Below, piece after piece: positions 50,733 through 58,857 of a DNA stretch of 64,000 nt. The position numbers and the translations under genes were made by a program. Location of the stretch: assembly GCA_964521195.1 (NCBI GenBank), contig CAZFRE010000001.1:599359-663358 (forward strand), given 5' to 3'. The notes under the pieces were generated by a model that was given only the letters and a program-made list of their open reading frames with translations, did not search any database and was not told the DNA's origin. Source of the DNA: CAWDNM01 sp964521195. Its GTDB lineage: Bacteria > Actinomycetota > Coriobacteriia > Anaerosomatales > JAAXUF01. Positions within the stretch are counted from its first letter, which is position 1, and every line of letters starts with the position of its first letter.

Positions 50733-50963
50733 ATGGAGATGGTGGTCAAGATCGGAGTCAGCGCTGCGTGCTGCGGCGTGCTGTTCTTCCTGTTCTGCGC
50801 GGGGCTGGTCTTCTGGTACCTGTTCAAGCAGAAGCCGCAGGAGGCGAGTGCCGAGGCGCCCGCCCCGGCAGTGCAAGCCCGCATCGAGCATTCGACCGCA
50901 TCTCCCGCCGCGAGTGCGCCTGCGATGCCCGAGCCCACCGAGACACCGGGTGCCGATGGCTGA
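50733..50963 (+). CDS. Small single-pass membrane protein between argG and argH
   Basis: 76 residues, three bases after the argG stop and overlapping argH by eight bases. One membrane helix (about 6-30; CCGVLFFLFCAGLVFWYLF) with three cysteines, a short basic stretch FKQKP, then an Ala/Pro/Glu-rich tail of low complexity. It resembles no known family. Its tight fit and overlap argue that it is translated, perhaps mainly to couple argH translation to argG; a protein function is unproven. Confidence 0.6.
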   Translation: MEMVVKIGVSAACCGVLFFLFCAGLVFWYLFKQKPQEASAEAPAPAVQARIEHSTASPAASAPAMPEPTETPGADG

Positions 50964-52371
50964 CGCCAAGACCCCGTGGGGTGGGCGCTTCGAGCGGACG
51001 CCGGGACGATTCCTGCAGGAGTTCGGCGCCTCGCTACCGGTCGACCGCCGCATGTGGGCTGAGGACATCCGCGGTTCGATCGCGCACGCCCGCATGCTTG
51101 CGAAGCAAGGTGTGATCGCCGACGCCGATGCCGACGCGATCGAGGCAGGCCTCTCCGACATCTTCCAGCAGATCAGGGACGGCGACTTCGAGTGGCGGAT
51201 CGAAGACGAAGACGTCCACATGGCCATCGAGCGGGTCCTTACCCAGCGCATCGGCGATGCCGGTGCGCGCCTGCACACCGGGCGAAGCCGAAATGACCAG
51301 GTAGCGACCGACACGAGGCTCTACGCGCGCCGCGAGGCGGCGAGACTGGCGCAGGCCGTCGTCGAGCTTCGCCGGGCGATCGTGCATCTCGCGCAGGACC
51401 ACCTCGGCGTCGTCATGCCGGGCTACACGCATCTGCAGAAGGCGCAGCCGGTGCTGTTCAGCCACCACATGTTGGCCTACGCGCAGATGCTCGCACGCGA
51501 CTTCACGCGCTTCCGCCATGCGTACGAGTCCGCGGACGTGCTGCCGCTTGGCAGTGCGGCACTCGCGGGGACGACGTATCCGCTCGACAGGGACTACGTC
51601 GCGGCCCGCTTGGGCTTCTCGACGGTAAGCGCCAATTCTATGGATGCGGTGAGCGACCGCGACTTCCTGCTCGATCTCACGTACGCATGCACGGTGTGTC
51701 AGATGCATCTGTCGCGCCTCGCCGAAGAGCTCATTCTCTGGTCCTCCGAGGAGTTCGGGTTCGTGCGAATGGACGATGAGTACTCGACCGGCTCCTCGAT
51801 CATGCCGCAGAAGAAGAACCCCGATTTCGCGGAGCTGGTCCGCGGCAAGACCGGGCGCGTGTTCGGGGATCTGCAGTCGCTGCTCGTGACGCTCAAAGGG
51901 CTGCCGTTGGCGTACAACAAGGACATGCAGGAGGACAAGGAGCCGGCGTTCGACGCGATCGATACCGTCGCTGACTCACTCCAGGCGATGACAGGCATGC
52001 TCGCCACGATGAGAGTCGACGCCGACGCGATGGCGGTGGGTGCACGAGGCGGATTCATGGCGGCGACGGACCTCGCCGATTACCTCGTCGGTACCGGCAT
52101 GCCGTTCAGAGAGGCGCACGAGGTTGTGGGGCGGCTCGTTCTGGCGTGCGAGCGCGACGGGCGCACGCTGCAGGACCTGTCCGCCGAGGAGTTCGCCGCC
52201 CATGCGCCCCAGTTCGGTGCCGGCGTGCTGGACGCGGTCGACATCGGCCACGTTGTCGCACGCCGCACGACCCCGGGCGGTACCGGTCACGATGCTGTGG
52301 CTGCGCAGCTCGCCGAGGCGCTCGATGCGCTCGTCGCCGACGACGCTTGGTTCGAGAGCATCCCCGAGTAG
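50956..52371 (+). CDS. argH: Argininosuccinate lyase
   Basis: 471 residues from ATG 50956; the GTG six bases earlier is possible. WGGRF near the start, HTGRSRNDQVATDTRLY, THLQKAQPV and the flexible signature loop GSSIMPQKKNPDFAELVRGKTGRV with the catalytic serine identify the fumarase/aspartase superfamily enzyme that splits argininosuccinate into arginine and fumarate. It ends the arginine operon. Confidence 0.98.
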   Translation: MADAKTPWGGRFERTPGRFLQEFGASLPVDRRMWAEDIRGSIAHARMLAKQGVIADADADAIEAGLSDIFQQIRDGDFEWRIEDEDVHMAIERVLTQRIGDAGARLHTGRSRNDQVATDTRLYARREAARLAQAVVELRRAIVHLAQDHLGVVMPGYTHLQKAQPVLFSHHMLAYAQMLARDFTRFRHAYESADVLPLGSAALAGTTYPLDRDYVAARLGFSTVSANSMDAVSDRDFLLDLTYACTVCQMHLSRLAEELILWSSEEFGFVRMDDEYSTGSSIMPQKKNPDFAELVRGKTGRVFGDLQSLLVTLKGLPLAYNKDMQEDKEPAFDAIDTVADSLQAMTGMLATMRVDADAMAVGARGGFMAATDLADYLVGTGMPFREAHEVVGRLVLACERDGRTLQDLSAEEFAAHAPQFGAGVLDAVDIGHVVARRTTPGGTGHDAVAAQLAEALDALVADDAWFESIPE

Positions 52372-52406
52372 CAGCCTCCCGAGGCACGCTGCGCTACGCT
52401 GTCTGC

Positions 52407-53078
52407 ATGAAGGACGTATCCTCAGCAGCTGGCGGCACGCCGCATGGCGTGGCTATCCCGGCATCATTCTTCGAGCGGTCGCCGGCGGTGGTCGCACCCG
52501 AACTGCTCGGCGCGGTGCTTGTCAGTACGGTCGACGGCATCGAGGCGGGAGGCCGAATCGTCGAGGCCGAAGCGTATCTTGGGAACGATGACCCGGGGTC
52601 GCATGCGGCCACTCGGGGCATCACCAAGCGCAACGCGATCATGTACGGTCCGCCGGGCACGGCGTACGTGTACTTCACCTACGGCAACCACCACATGATC
52701 AATCTCGTGTGTGAGCCAACGGGGATCGCCGGTGCGGTCCTCATTCGCGCGTTGGAGCCGCTCTACGGTCTCGACGTCATGAGCGAGCGGCGCAACGGGC
52801 GGTCGAATCGCGAGCTCTGCAGCGGCCCTGGCAAACTGGCCGCGGCACTGGGAATCGACCTGCAGGACAACGGGACGGGCCTCGGCGAGGGGCGGCTGGC
52901 GGTGTACTATGGCGAGCGTCCGTCGGCGTCGAGCGTCGCGCGCTCGGGCAGAATCGGGCTAGCCGACGGCCACGATCTGCAGCTGCGGTGGTACATCGAG
53001 GGATGCGAGTATGTCTCGCGCGCAAGGACGGGCCCCATAAGGGCCCATGGAAGCCGGAACAAGGAGGTTGCCGAGTGA
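52407..53078 (+). CDS. mpg: 3-methyladenine DNA glycosylase (AAG/Mpg family)
   Basis: 223 residues from ATG 52407. Family blocks: SPAVVAPELLGAVLV, RIVEAEAYLGNDDPGSHAA (catalytic Glu in VEAEAY), MYGPPGTAYVYFTYGNHHMINLV, GAVLIRALEPL and LCSGPGKLAAALGI. It removes alkylated purines from DNA by base flipping; the YFTYGNHH segment lines the base pocket. It is linked to the next gene by a GTGA overlap, which does not suggest a shared pathway in itself. Confidence 0.94.
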   Translation: MKDVSSAAGGTPHGVAIPASFFERSPAVVAPELLGAVLVSTVDGIEAGGRIVEAEAYLGNDDPGSHAATRGITKRNAIMYGPPGTAYVYFTYGNHHMINLVCEPTGIAGAVLIRALEPLYGLDVMSERRNGRSNRELCSGPGKLAAALGIDLQDNGTGLGEGRLAVYYGERPSASSVARSGRIGLADGHDLQLRWYIEGCEYVSRARTGPIRAHGSRNKEVAE

Positions 53079-54031
53079 GACTCGGAGACATCTATCAAGC
53101 CTGCGTGAGCACGGGCATGGAGAACGACCCGCGCGGACAGGTCGAGGTCGATCGTGTACTCGCGGCGTACCGCAAGGAGTACGACAAGCTCGACGCGAGT
53201 GAGGCGGAGTTCTTCGATACCGCCAAGCTGACCAACCCCTACTCCGACACGCGGATCTGTGCAGGCGAGCCGGATACCGAGGTGCGAGGCCTTCTCGTCG
53301 GCATCGACATGGAGGTCGGCGAGGTCTTGCTCGCGGACCGGCTGCGCGAGAAGGGCGAGCCTATCGACCTCGTCTTCGCCCACCACCCTGAGGGCCCCGG
53401 TTACGCCAACCTCCACGAGGTCATGTACATGCAGGCGGATCTGTGGGCCGCGCAGGGCGTCTCGATCGCAGCGGGCGACGCCCTCATCGCGACCCGGGCC
53501 GAGGAGATCCGACGGCGCATCTCGCCGGTGAACCACTACCGGGCTATCGACGCCGCCAAGCTGCTTGGGCTCGCCTCACTGTCGTGCCACACGCCGGCCG
53601 ACAACTCCGTGCAGCGATTCGTGTCGGAGTTCCTCGACGCCGAGAAGCCCGAGACACTCGACGACCTCGTCAAGGCGCTTCGGACCATTCCGGAATACGC
53701 GGACGGCGCGCGCAAGGGCTACGGCCCGGCGATTGTTCAGGGCAGCGGCTCGGCCAGGCCCGGTCGCATGGTCGTCGACATGACCGGCGGCACCGAAGGT
53801 CCCAAAGAGGCACTCGACCGTCTGTCCGCGGCCGGCGTCGGGACGCTCGTCGGGATGCACTACTCCGAGGAGCACCGCAAGCACGCCGAGGAACTCAAGC
53901 TGAACCTCGTCATCGCCGGGCACATCTCGAGCGATGTCCTCGGCATGAACCTCGTACTCGATCGGATCGAGGCGCTCGGGGAGATCGCCGTGTACTGCGC
54001 GTCGGGAATGGTGCGGGTCCGGCGCTCGTGA
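53075..54031 (+). CDS. NIF3-like protein (DUF34 superfamily)
   Basis: 318 residues, start GTG with GGAGG seven bases upstream, overlapping the mpg stop by four bases. It matches the group of about 320-residue clostridial and actinobacterial proteins annotated as NGG1p-interacting factor NIF3: LTNPYSDTRI, VLLADRLREKG, FAHHPEGPGYANLHEVM (first metal-binding histidines), SPVNHYRA, DMTGGTEGPKE, VGMHYSEEHRK and AGHISSDVLGMN (further His ligands). These proteins bind a dinuclear metal centre; the biochemical role of the family remains unsettled. Confidence 0.85.
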   Translation: MRLGDIYQACVSTGMENDPRGQVEVDRVLAAYRKEYDKLDASEAEFFDTAKLTNPYSDTRICAGEPDTEVRGLLVGIDMEVGEVLLADRLREKGEPIDLVFAHHPEGPGYANLHEVMYMQADLWAAQGVSIAAGDALIATRAEEIRRRISPVNHYRAIDAAKLLGLASLSCHTPADNSVQRFVSEFLDAEKPETLDDLVKALRTIPEYADGARKGYGPAIVQGSGSARPGRMVVDMTGGTEGPKEALDRLSAAGVGTLVGMHYSEEHRKHAEELKLNLVIAGHISSDVLGMNLVLDRIEALGEIAVYCASGMVRVRRS

Positions 54032-54060
54032 CACCGGTGGTCTGATCCATCAGACAAGGA

Positions 54061-54089
54061 GACGGGCCACCCGATGCGGGTGGCCCGTC
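54061..54089 (+). terminator. Bidirectional terminator between convergent genes
   Basis: GACGGGCCACCCG/CGGGTGGCCCGTC, 13 perfect pairs with a three-base loop, between the plus-strand NIF3-like gene and the minus-strand PBP gene. TGTGTTC follows on the plus strand. Confidence 0.7.
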
Positions 54090-54113
54090 TGTGTTCACCT
54101 CGTTCGCCCGGCC

Positions 54114-56324
54114 CTACGGCGTTGGCGTGGTCTCGCCGCCACCGCCACCACCACCATCGCCGCCTCCGCCGCCACCGCCACCGCCACCGCTGGTCGGCTC
54201 CTCCGAGGGGGGCGGTTTGACGGGCTTGGTCGCAGGGTTCTTGCCCTTGGAGACGATCAGCACGATCTTCCCGTTCTTGGAGCTGACGCCGATGACCGTG
54301 CCCTTGGGCCGGTTCGAGTACCGGTATTCGACCGAGTAGCCGTAGCCGTCCAGCTTGCGCCCGGCCGCCGCCAGCGTGAGACCCTTCACGTTCGGCGGCT
54401 TGCTTATCGGGATATGGAACTTGGACGCGTTGTACGACGGTCGAGGCTGCTTGGGGAAGTTCATGACGCGCTTGCCGGCGAGCGCCTTGCGCATGTAGGA
54501 AGCCCAGATCGGCGCGCACACGGTGCCGCCGAACGCACGCGAGCCATCGACGTAGATGGTGCGCTCCTTGGGATAGCCGACCCAGACCGCCGTGACGAGC
54601 TGGGGAGTGAACCCGACAAACCAGACGTCGCGGTTGAGCTGACTCGTTCCGGTCTTGCCGGCGGCGGGACGCCCGATGTTGGCGCGCGTTCCCGTACCGT
54701 TCGTGACCACGCCGCGCATGACGTCGATGGCCGCCTTGGCAACCGACGCCTTCAACACTCGCTTGCCGTGCGACTTGGCGACGTAGATGGTCTTGTCGTC
54801 CCTGTCGACGACTTTGGTGATGCAGACGGGGTCACGGCGGATACCCTCGGTCGCGAGGGTGCCGTATGCCGAGGCCATCTCATAGGGCGTGACGTTCGCG
54901 GCGCCGAGTGCGATGGACGGCACCTTGGGGATGCGTGTCTTGATGCCCATGCGCTTGGCCGTGTCGGCGACGTCCTTGATGCCCACGGCCCACGCGACCC
55001 GTGCGAACACGGTGTTGACTGACGCGGCTGTGGCGGAGGACAGCGACATCATCCCGCGTCCGGAGCCCTCGCTGTTGTCGACCACCCAAGGCTTGGGCTT
55101 CGACGGGATCGCGGCCGGGGAAGAAGAGTCGATCTGCATCGAGGGCGGCATGCCCTCCTCGAGAGCCGTGACCAGCACGAACGTCTTGAACGACGATCCC
55201 GGCTGGCGGTAACCCTGCGTTGCCAGGTTGAACTTGCTCTTGCGATAGTCGCGTCCGCCAACGAGCGCCTTGACGTAGCCTGTGCGCGGGTCGATCGAAA
55301 CGAGAGCACCCTGCGGGCCCTTCTTGTTCGGCAGCTTGTTGTGCACCGCCTTCTCGGCGTACTTCTGAAGGCGCGTGTCGAGCGTGGTGTAGACGGTGAG
55401 CCCTCCGCCGAACACCGTGCCCTGCGAGAACTGCTGCTGCAGTTGCTTCTTCACGTGGGCGACGAAGTAGTGCGCGCGATAGATGCCATCATTCGGTACC
55501 TTGTTGCGCTCCAGCTTGAGCTTGGCGTTCATAGCCTCGTCGTACTGCTGCTTGGTGATGTAGTTGTTCGCGAGCATTCGTCCGAGGACTTCGCCGCGTC
55601 GCGCGATCGCTCCCTCGGGGTTGTGGTACGGGTCCAGACGGCTGGGAGACTGCAGGAGCCCCGCGAGGAGCGCGGCCTGTGGGAGCGTGAGTTGACTCGC
55701 CGGGCGATTGAAGTACTCGAGCGATGCGGCTTGAGCACCGTACGCTCCCTCGCCGAGGTAGACCGTGTTGAGGTACATCTCGAGGATGTCGTGTTTCGAG
55801 TGCCGCTTCTCGAGCTCCAGCGCGAGATACGCCTCGCGCACCTTGCGCGCGTACGTCATCGTCGTGCGCTCATCGAGCAGAATCGTGTTGCGGATGTACT
55901 GCTGGGTGATCGTCGATGCACCTTGGCGGTTGCCGGAAGCGGTCTGGACGACAGCGCGCACGAGGCCAACGGGATCGACGCCTTTGTGCTGATAGAAGCG
56001 TTCGTCCTCGACCGCGACGACGGCGTTGATGAGGTACGGGGAGATCTTCGACAGCGGCACGACCTCACGGTTCTCCAGGTACAGCCGTGCGAGAAGCTTC
56101 CCATCTGCCGAGTAGATCTTGGTGGCCTGCGCGACATCGAACGCGTGAGGAGATTTGTAGTCCGGGAGGTCCTTGAGCCACTTCTGCACGAACCCGAACG
56201 CGACGCCGACGCCCGCGAGGGCGACAAGCAGCACGACCGACATGAGAACGGCGAAGACACCAAGGGCGATCTTGGTGAAGTTTGACTTTGGCTTGCGGCG
56301 GAGCCGCGCGCGTCTGCTGGCCAT
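54114..56324 (-). CDS. Class A penicillin-binding protein with PASTA domain and Gly-rich tail
   Basis: 736 residues from the ATG at 56324 (GGAGG ahead). A basic cytosolic start and one membrane helix (about 18-42) precede the GT51 glycosyltransferase domain (about 70-240) with AVEDERFYQHKGVDP and GASTITQQYIRN. The transpeptidase domain (about 330-610) has its active-site serine in QPGSSFKTF (SxxK), the SVN motif in ASVNTVFAR and KTGTS. One PASTA domain follows (about 640-695; PPNVKGLTLAAAGRKL), then a tail almost wholly of Gly with a few Asp, ending ETTPTP. It polymerises and cross-links peptidoglycan; PASTA domains bind muropeptides or lipid II. Only the tail is unusual. Confidence 0.92.
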   Translation of the reverse strand: MASRRARLRRKPKSNFTKIALGVFAVLMSVVLLVALAGVGVAFGFVQKWLKDLPDYKSPHAFDVAQATKIYSADGKLLARLYLENREVVPLSKISPYLINAVVAVEDERFYQHKGVDPVGLVRAVVQTASGNRQGASTITQQYIRNTILLDERTTMTYARKVREAYLALELEKRHSKHDILEMYLNTVYLGEGAYGAQAASLEYFNRPASQLTLPQAALLAGLLQSPSRLDPYHNPEGAIARRGEVLGRMLANNYITKQQYDEAMNAKLKLERNKVPNDGIYRAHYFVAHVKKQLQQQFSQGTVFGGGLTVYTTLDTRLQKYAEKAVHNKLPNKKGPQGALVSIDPRTGYVKALVGGRDYRKSKFNLATQGYRQPGSSFKTFVLVTALEEGMPPSMQIDSSSPAAIPSKPKPWVVDNSEGSGRGMMSLSSATAASVNTVFARVAWAVGIKDVADTAKRMGIKTRIPKVPSIALGAANVTPYEMASAYGTLATEGIRRDPVCITKVVDRDDKTIYVAKSHGKRVLKASVAKAAIDVMRGVVTNGTGTRANIGRPAAGKTGTSQLNRDVWFVGFTPQLVTAVWVGYPKERTIYVDGSRAFGGTVCAPIWASYMRKALAGKRVMNFPKQPRPSYNASKFHIPISKPPNVKGLTLAAAGRKLDGYGYSVEYRYSNRPKGTVIGVSSKNGKIVLIVSKGKNPATKPVKPPPSEEPTSGGGGGGGGGGDGGGGGGGETTPTP

Positions 56325-56433
56325 GACCCTCCAGTTCGGTTTCTGGTGGTACATTGTGCCGTATCTGACCGTACACGTGTGGACTGCATGCGAATCGGTC
56401 ACCAGCCCGTCACTCTCTACTGGAGCCAACTTC

Positions 56434-58839
56434 GTGCCCATTTCGCCCCAAGTCGCACCCGAACTGCTCGCTCCTGCGGGCGGCCTCGATGCGCTCGTCG
56501 CCGCCGTTGCGAACGGTGCCGACGCCGTCTACCTGGGTGTCGATCGACTGAACGCGCGACGGGGAGCCGAGAATTTCACGCTCGAGAACCTCGCCGAGGT
56601 CTGCCGGTACGCACACGTGCGGGGCGTGCGAGTCTACTTGACGGTGAACGTTGTGATCCTGCCGACCGAAGTCGACGATGCTCTGCGTCTTGTCGATGAA
56701 GCGTGGTGCGCGGGAGTCGATGCCGTCATCGTGCAGGACCTCGGCCTTCTGCGCGTGATCCGACTCGCTCTTCCGGACGTACGGGTTCACGCTTCCACGC
56801 AGATCAATGCGCACAACACCCTGACTGTCCAGGCGCTCGCGAATCTGGGGGTCGCGCGCGTGACGTTGGCGCGTGAGGTAGCGCTCGGGGAGGTGTCGGG
56901 GTTCGTGTCGGCGGGAGTGGCCGAGATCGAATCGTTCGCCCATGGGGCACTGTGCGTGTGCTACTCCGGCCAGTGCCTCATGTCGTCGTTGATCGGTGGG
57001 CGCAGCGCGAATCGTGGACAGTGCGCTCAGCCATGTCGCATGACCTACGAACTCGTCGATGCCGAAGGCGCCGAGAAGGCGACGCCCGGCGCTCACCTTC
57101 TGTCTCCCAAGGACCTCGCTGCGATCACCGTACTGCCGCAACTGGTCGAGGCAGGTGTGGCGGCGCTCAAGCTCGAGGGGCGGATGAAGAACCCGGAGTA
57201 CGTCGCGCTCGTGACAGGGGTCTACCGTGCCGCGCTCGACCGGGCGCTCTCCGGCCCTGACGACTACGCGGTGCGTGACGGCGAGATGGCGGTTCTGTCC
57301 GAGTCGTTCTCCCGCGGGTTCACGGAGGCATACCTCCTCGGCGAGCGCGGGAACGACATGATGAGCTACAGCCGTCCCAACAACCGCGGTGTATTCGTGG
57401 GCCGGGTGGTCGCCGCAAGTGCGAATACGGCCACCGTCGCACTCGAATCGCAGTTGGATGCCGAGGACACTGTGGAGTTCTGGACGTCTTCGGGGCGCTT
57501 CGCGCAGCGCGCTGGCGCGTTGGAGTTCGGCGGGGCCGAGCACTCCTCAGCCCCGTCGGGAGTGAAGGCGACGGTGGGAACCGAGCGCTCCGCGAGCGCG
57601 GGCGACCGGGTGTTCCGCGTGCGCAACGCGGCGCTGGCATCTGCGGCGCGGCGCACGTTCGAGCACCGTGACGAAGCGGCCCCCGTGGAGCTGGACTTCG
57701 CGGTGCGCCTCGTGAGCGACCGGCCACTGCAGGTCGAGGTGCGCGACACTCGTGGCCGCGTCGGGCGCGCGGAGGGGCCGGTTGTCGAGCCCGCACGGAC
57801 CAAGGCCATCACCGCGGAGGAGACCGCCGAGCACATCGGGCGGCTGGGCGGCACCCCCTACCGCATCGGCGCGTTCGAACTGGAGCTGTCACCCGGGGTA
57901 GGGGTGGGGTTCTCGGCGCTACATCGTGCTCGTCGCGAGGCGCTGGAGGCGTACGAGCGTGCCGTCCTCGCTCCGTGGGGCGGGCGAGTGCGCGTGGGCC
58001 CCAAGGTCCCGGGACCCGGGCGCCGGGCGACGGTCCGTGGGATGCCCGCGATCGTGGCCGAGGCCGACGACCTCGATGTCGCTCGCGCGTGCCTGCAGGC
58101 GGGCGCGCATCGCGTGCACGTGCCCGCTCATATGCTCTCCGCGTCCGATCTCCCGCCTGGCGTGGTCCCACTCGTGCCGCGGGTTCTCCACGATCGTGAG
58201 GCAGCCGCGGCTCTACGGTTCGTTGCAGCGGGACGCACGATCGCGGCGGGCAACCTCGGCGCGCTGGCACAGGCCGCCGAGCACGGCTCGAAGGTCGAGG
58301 CACACTGGTCGCTCAATGCGCTCAACGCCCACGCGGTAGCGCAGCTGGCCGAGCTGGGCGCCGGCCTCGTGTGGCTGTCGCCCGAACTCTCCGGAACGCA
58401 GATCGCGGCGGTCTGCTCGGAGGCGCCCGTACCCGTGGGCGTGTCGGTCTGGGGTCGCCAAGAGGTGATGGTGACCGAGCACTGCGTCCTGATGGCCGAG
58501 GGGGACTGTGATCGGAGGTGCGGCGCGTGCGAGAGGCGGCGTGAGGGTCGCTCGCTGCGGGACCGCAAGGGCTACGAGTTCCCCGTGCGGACCGATGTCA
58601 CGGGCAGGACGCACCTGTACAACTCCGTCCGTCTCGACCTGCTCTCCACGCTCGCGGAGATCGTCGACGCGGGGGTGACTGCGATACGTCTCGATGTGCA
58701 CACGGAAGACGCCACGAGCGCGGCGGAGGCCGTCACTCGCGCGACGCGTGCGCTTGAGGCGGTCGCCGCCGGCAAGGCGTTGCCCGAGCGACCCCGGGTG
58801 GGGACCACGTCCGGACACTACTTCAGGGGTGTGCAGTAG
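56434..58839 (+). CDS. U32 family peptidase with C-terminal DUF3656-type domain
   Basis: 801 residues from GTG 56434 (GGAG ahead), divergent from the PBP gene. The N-terminal U32 domain begins ELLAPAGGLDALVAAVANGADAVYLGV and holds the Cys cluster CVCYSGQCLMSS ... NRGQCAQPCR, which in related proteins (RlhA, TrhP, UbiU/V) binds an iron-sulfur cluster. A middle domain and a C-terminal repeat of the TIM-barrel type with CDRRCGACERR follow. Relatives act in RNA hydroxylation or ubiquinone synthesis rather than plain proteolysis, so the peptidase name is historical. The exact substrate is unknown; RlhA/TrhP-like RNA modification is the best guess by length and Cys motif. Confidence 0.82.
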   Translation: MPISPQVAPELLAPAGGLDALVAAVANGADAVYLGVDRLNARRGAENFTLENLAEVCRYAHVRGVRVYLTVNVVILPTEVDDALRLVDEAWCAGVDAVIVQDLGLLRVIRLALPDVRVHASTQINAHNTLTVQALANLGVARVTLAREVALGEVSGFVSAGVAEIESFAHGALCVCYSGQCLMSSLIGGRSANRGQCAQPCRMTYELVDAEGAEKATPGAHLLSPKDLAAITVLPQLVEAGVAALKLEGRMKNPEYVALVTGVYRAALDRALSGPDDYAVRDGEMAVLSESFSRGFTEAYLLGERGNDMMSYSRPNNRGVFVGRVVAASANTATVALESQLDAEDTVEFWTSSGRFAQRAGALEFGGAEHSSAPSGVKATVGTERSASAGDRVFRVRNAALASAARRTFEHRDEAAPVELDFAVRLVSDRPLQVEVRDTRGRVGRAEGPVVEPARTKAITAEETAEHIGRLGGTPYRIGAFELELSPGVGVGFSALHRARREALEAYERAVLAPWGGRVRVGPKVPGPGRRATVRGMPAIVAEADDLDVARACLQAGAHRVHVPAHMLSASDLPPGVVPLVPRVLHDREAAAALRFVAAGRTIAAGNLGALAQAAEHGSKVEAHWSLNALNAHAVAQLAELGAGLVWLSPELSGTQIAAVCSEAPVPVGVSVWGRQEVMVTEHCVLMAEGDCDRRCGACERRREGRSLRDRKGYEFPVRTDVTGRTHLYNSVRLDLLSTLAEIVDAGVTAIRLDVHTEDATSAAEAVTRATRALEAVAAGKALPERPRVGTTSGHYFRGVQ

Positions 58840-58857
58840 CTACCGCCCGCGGTCGGG

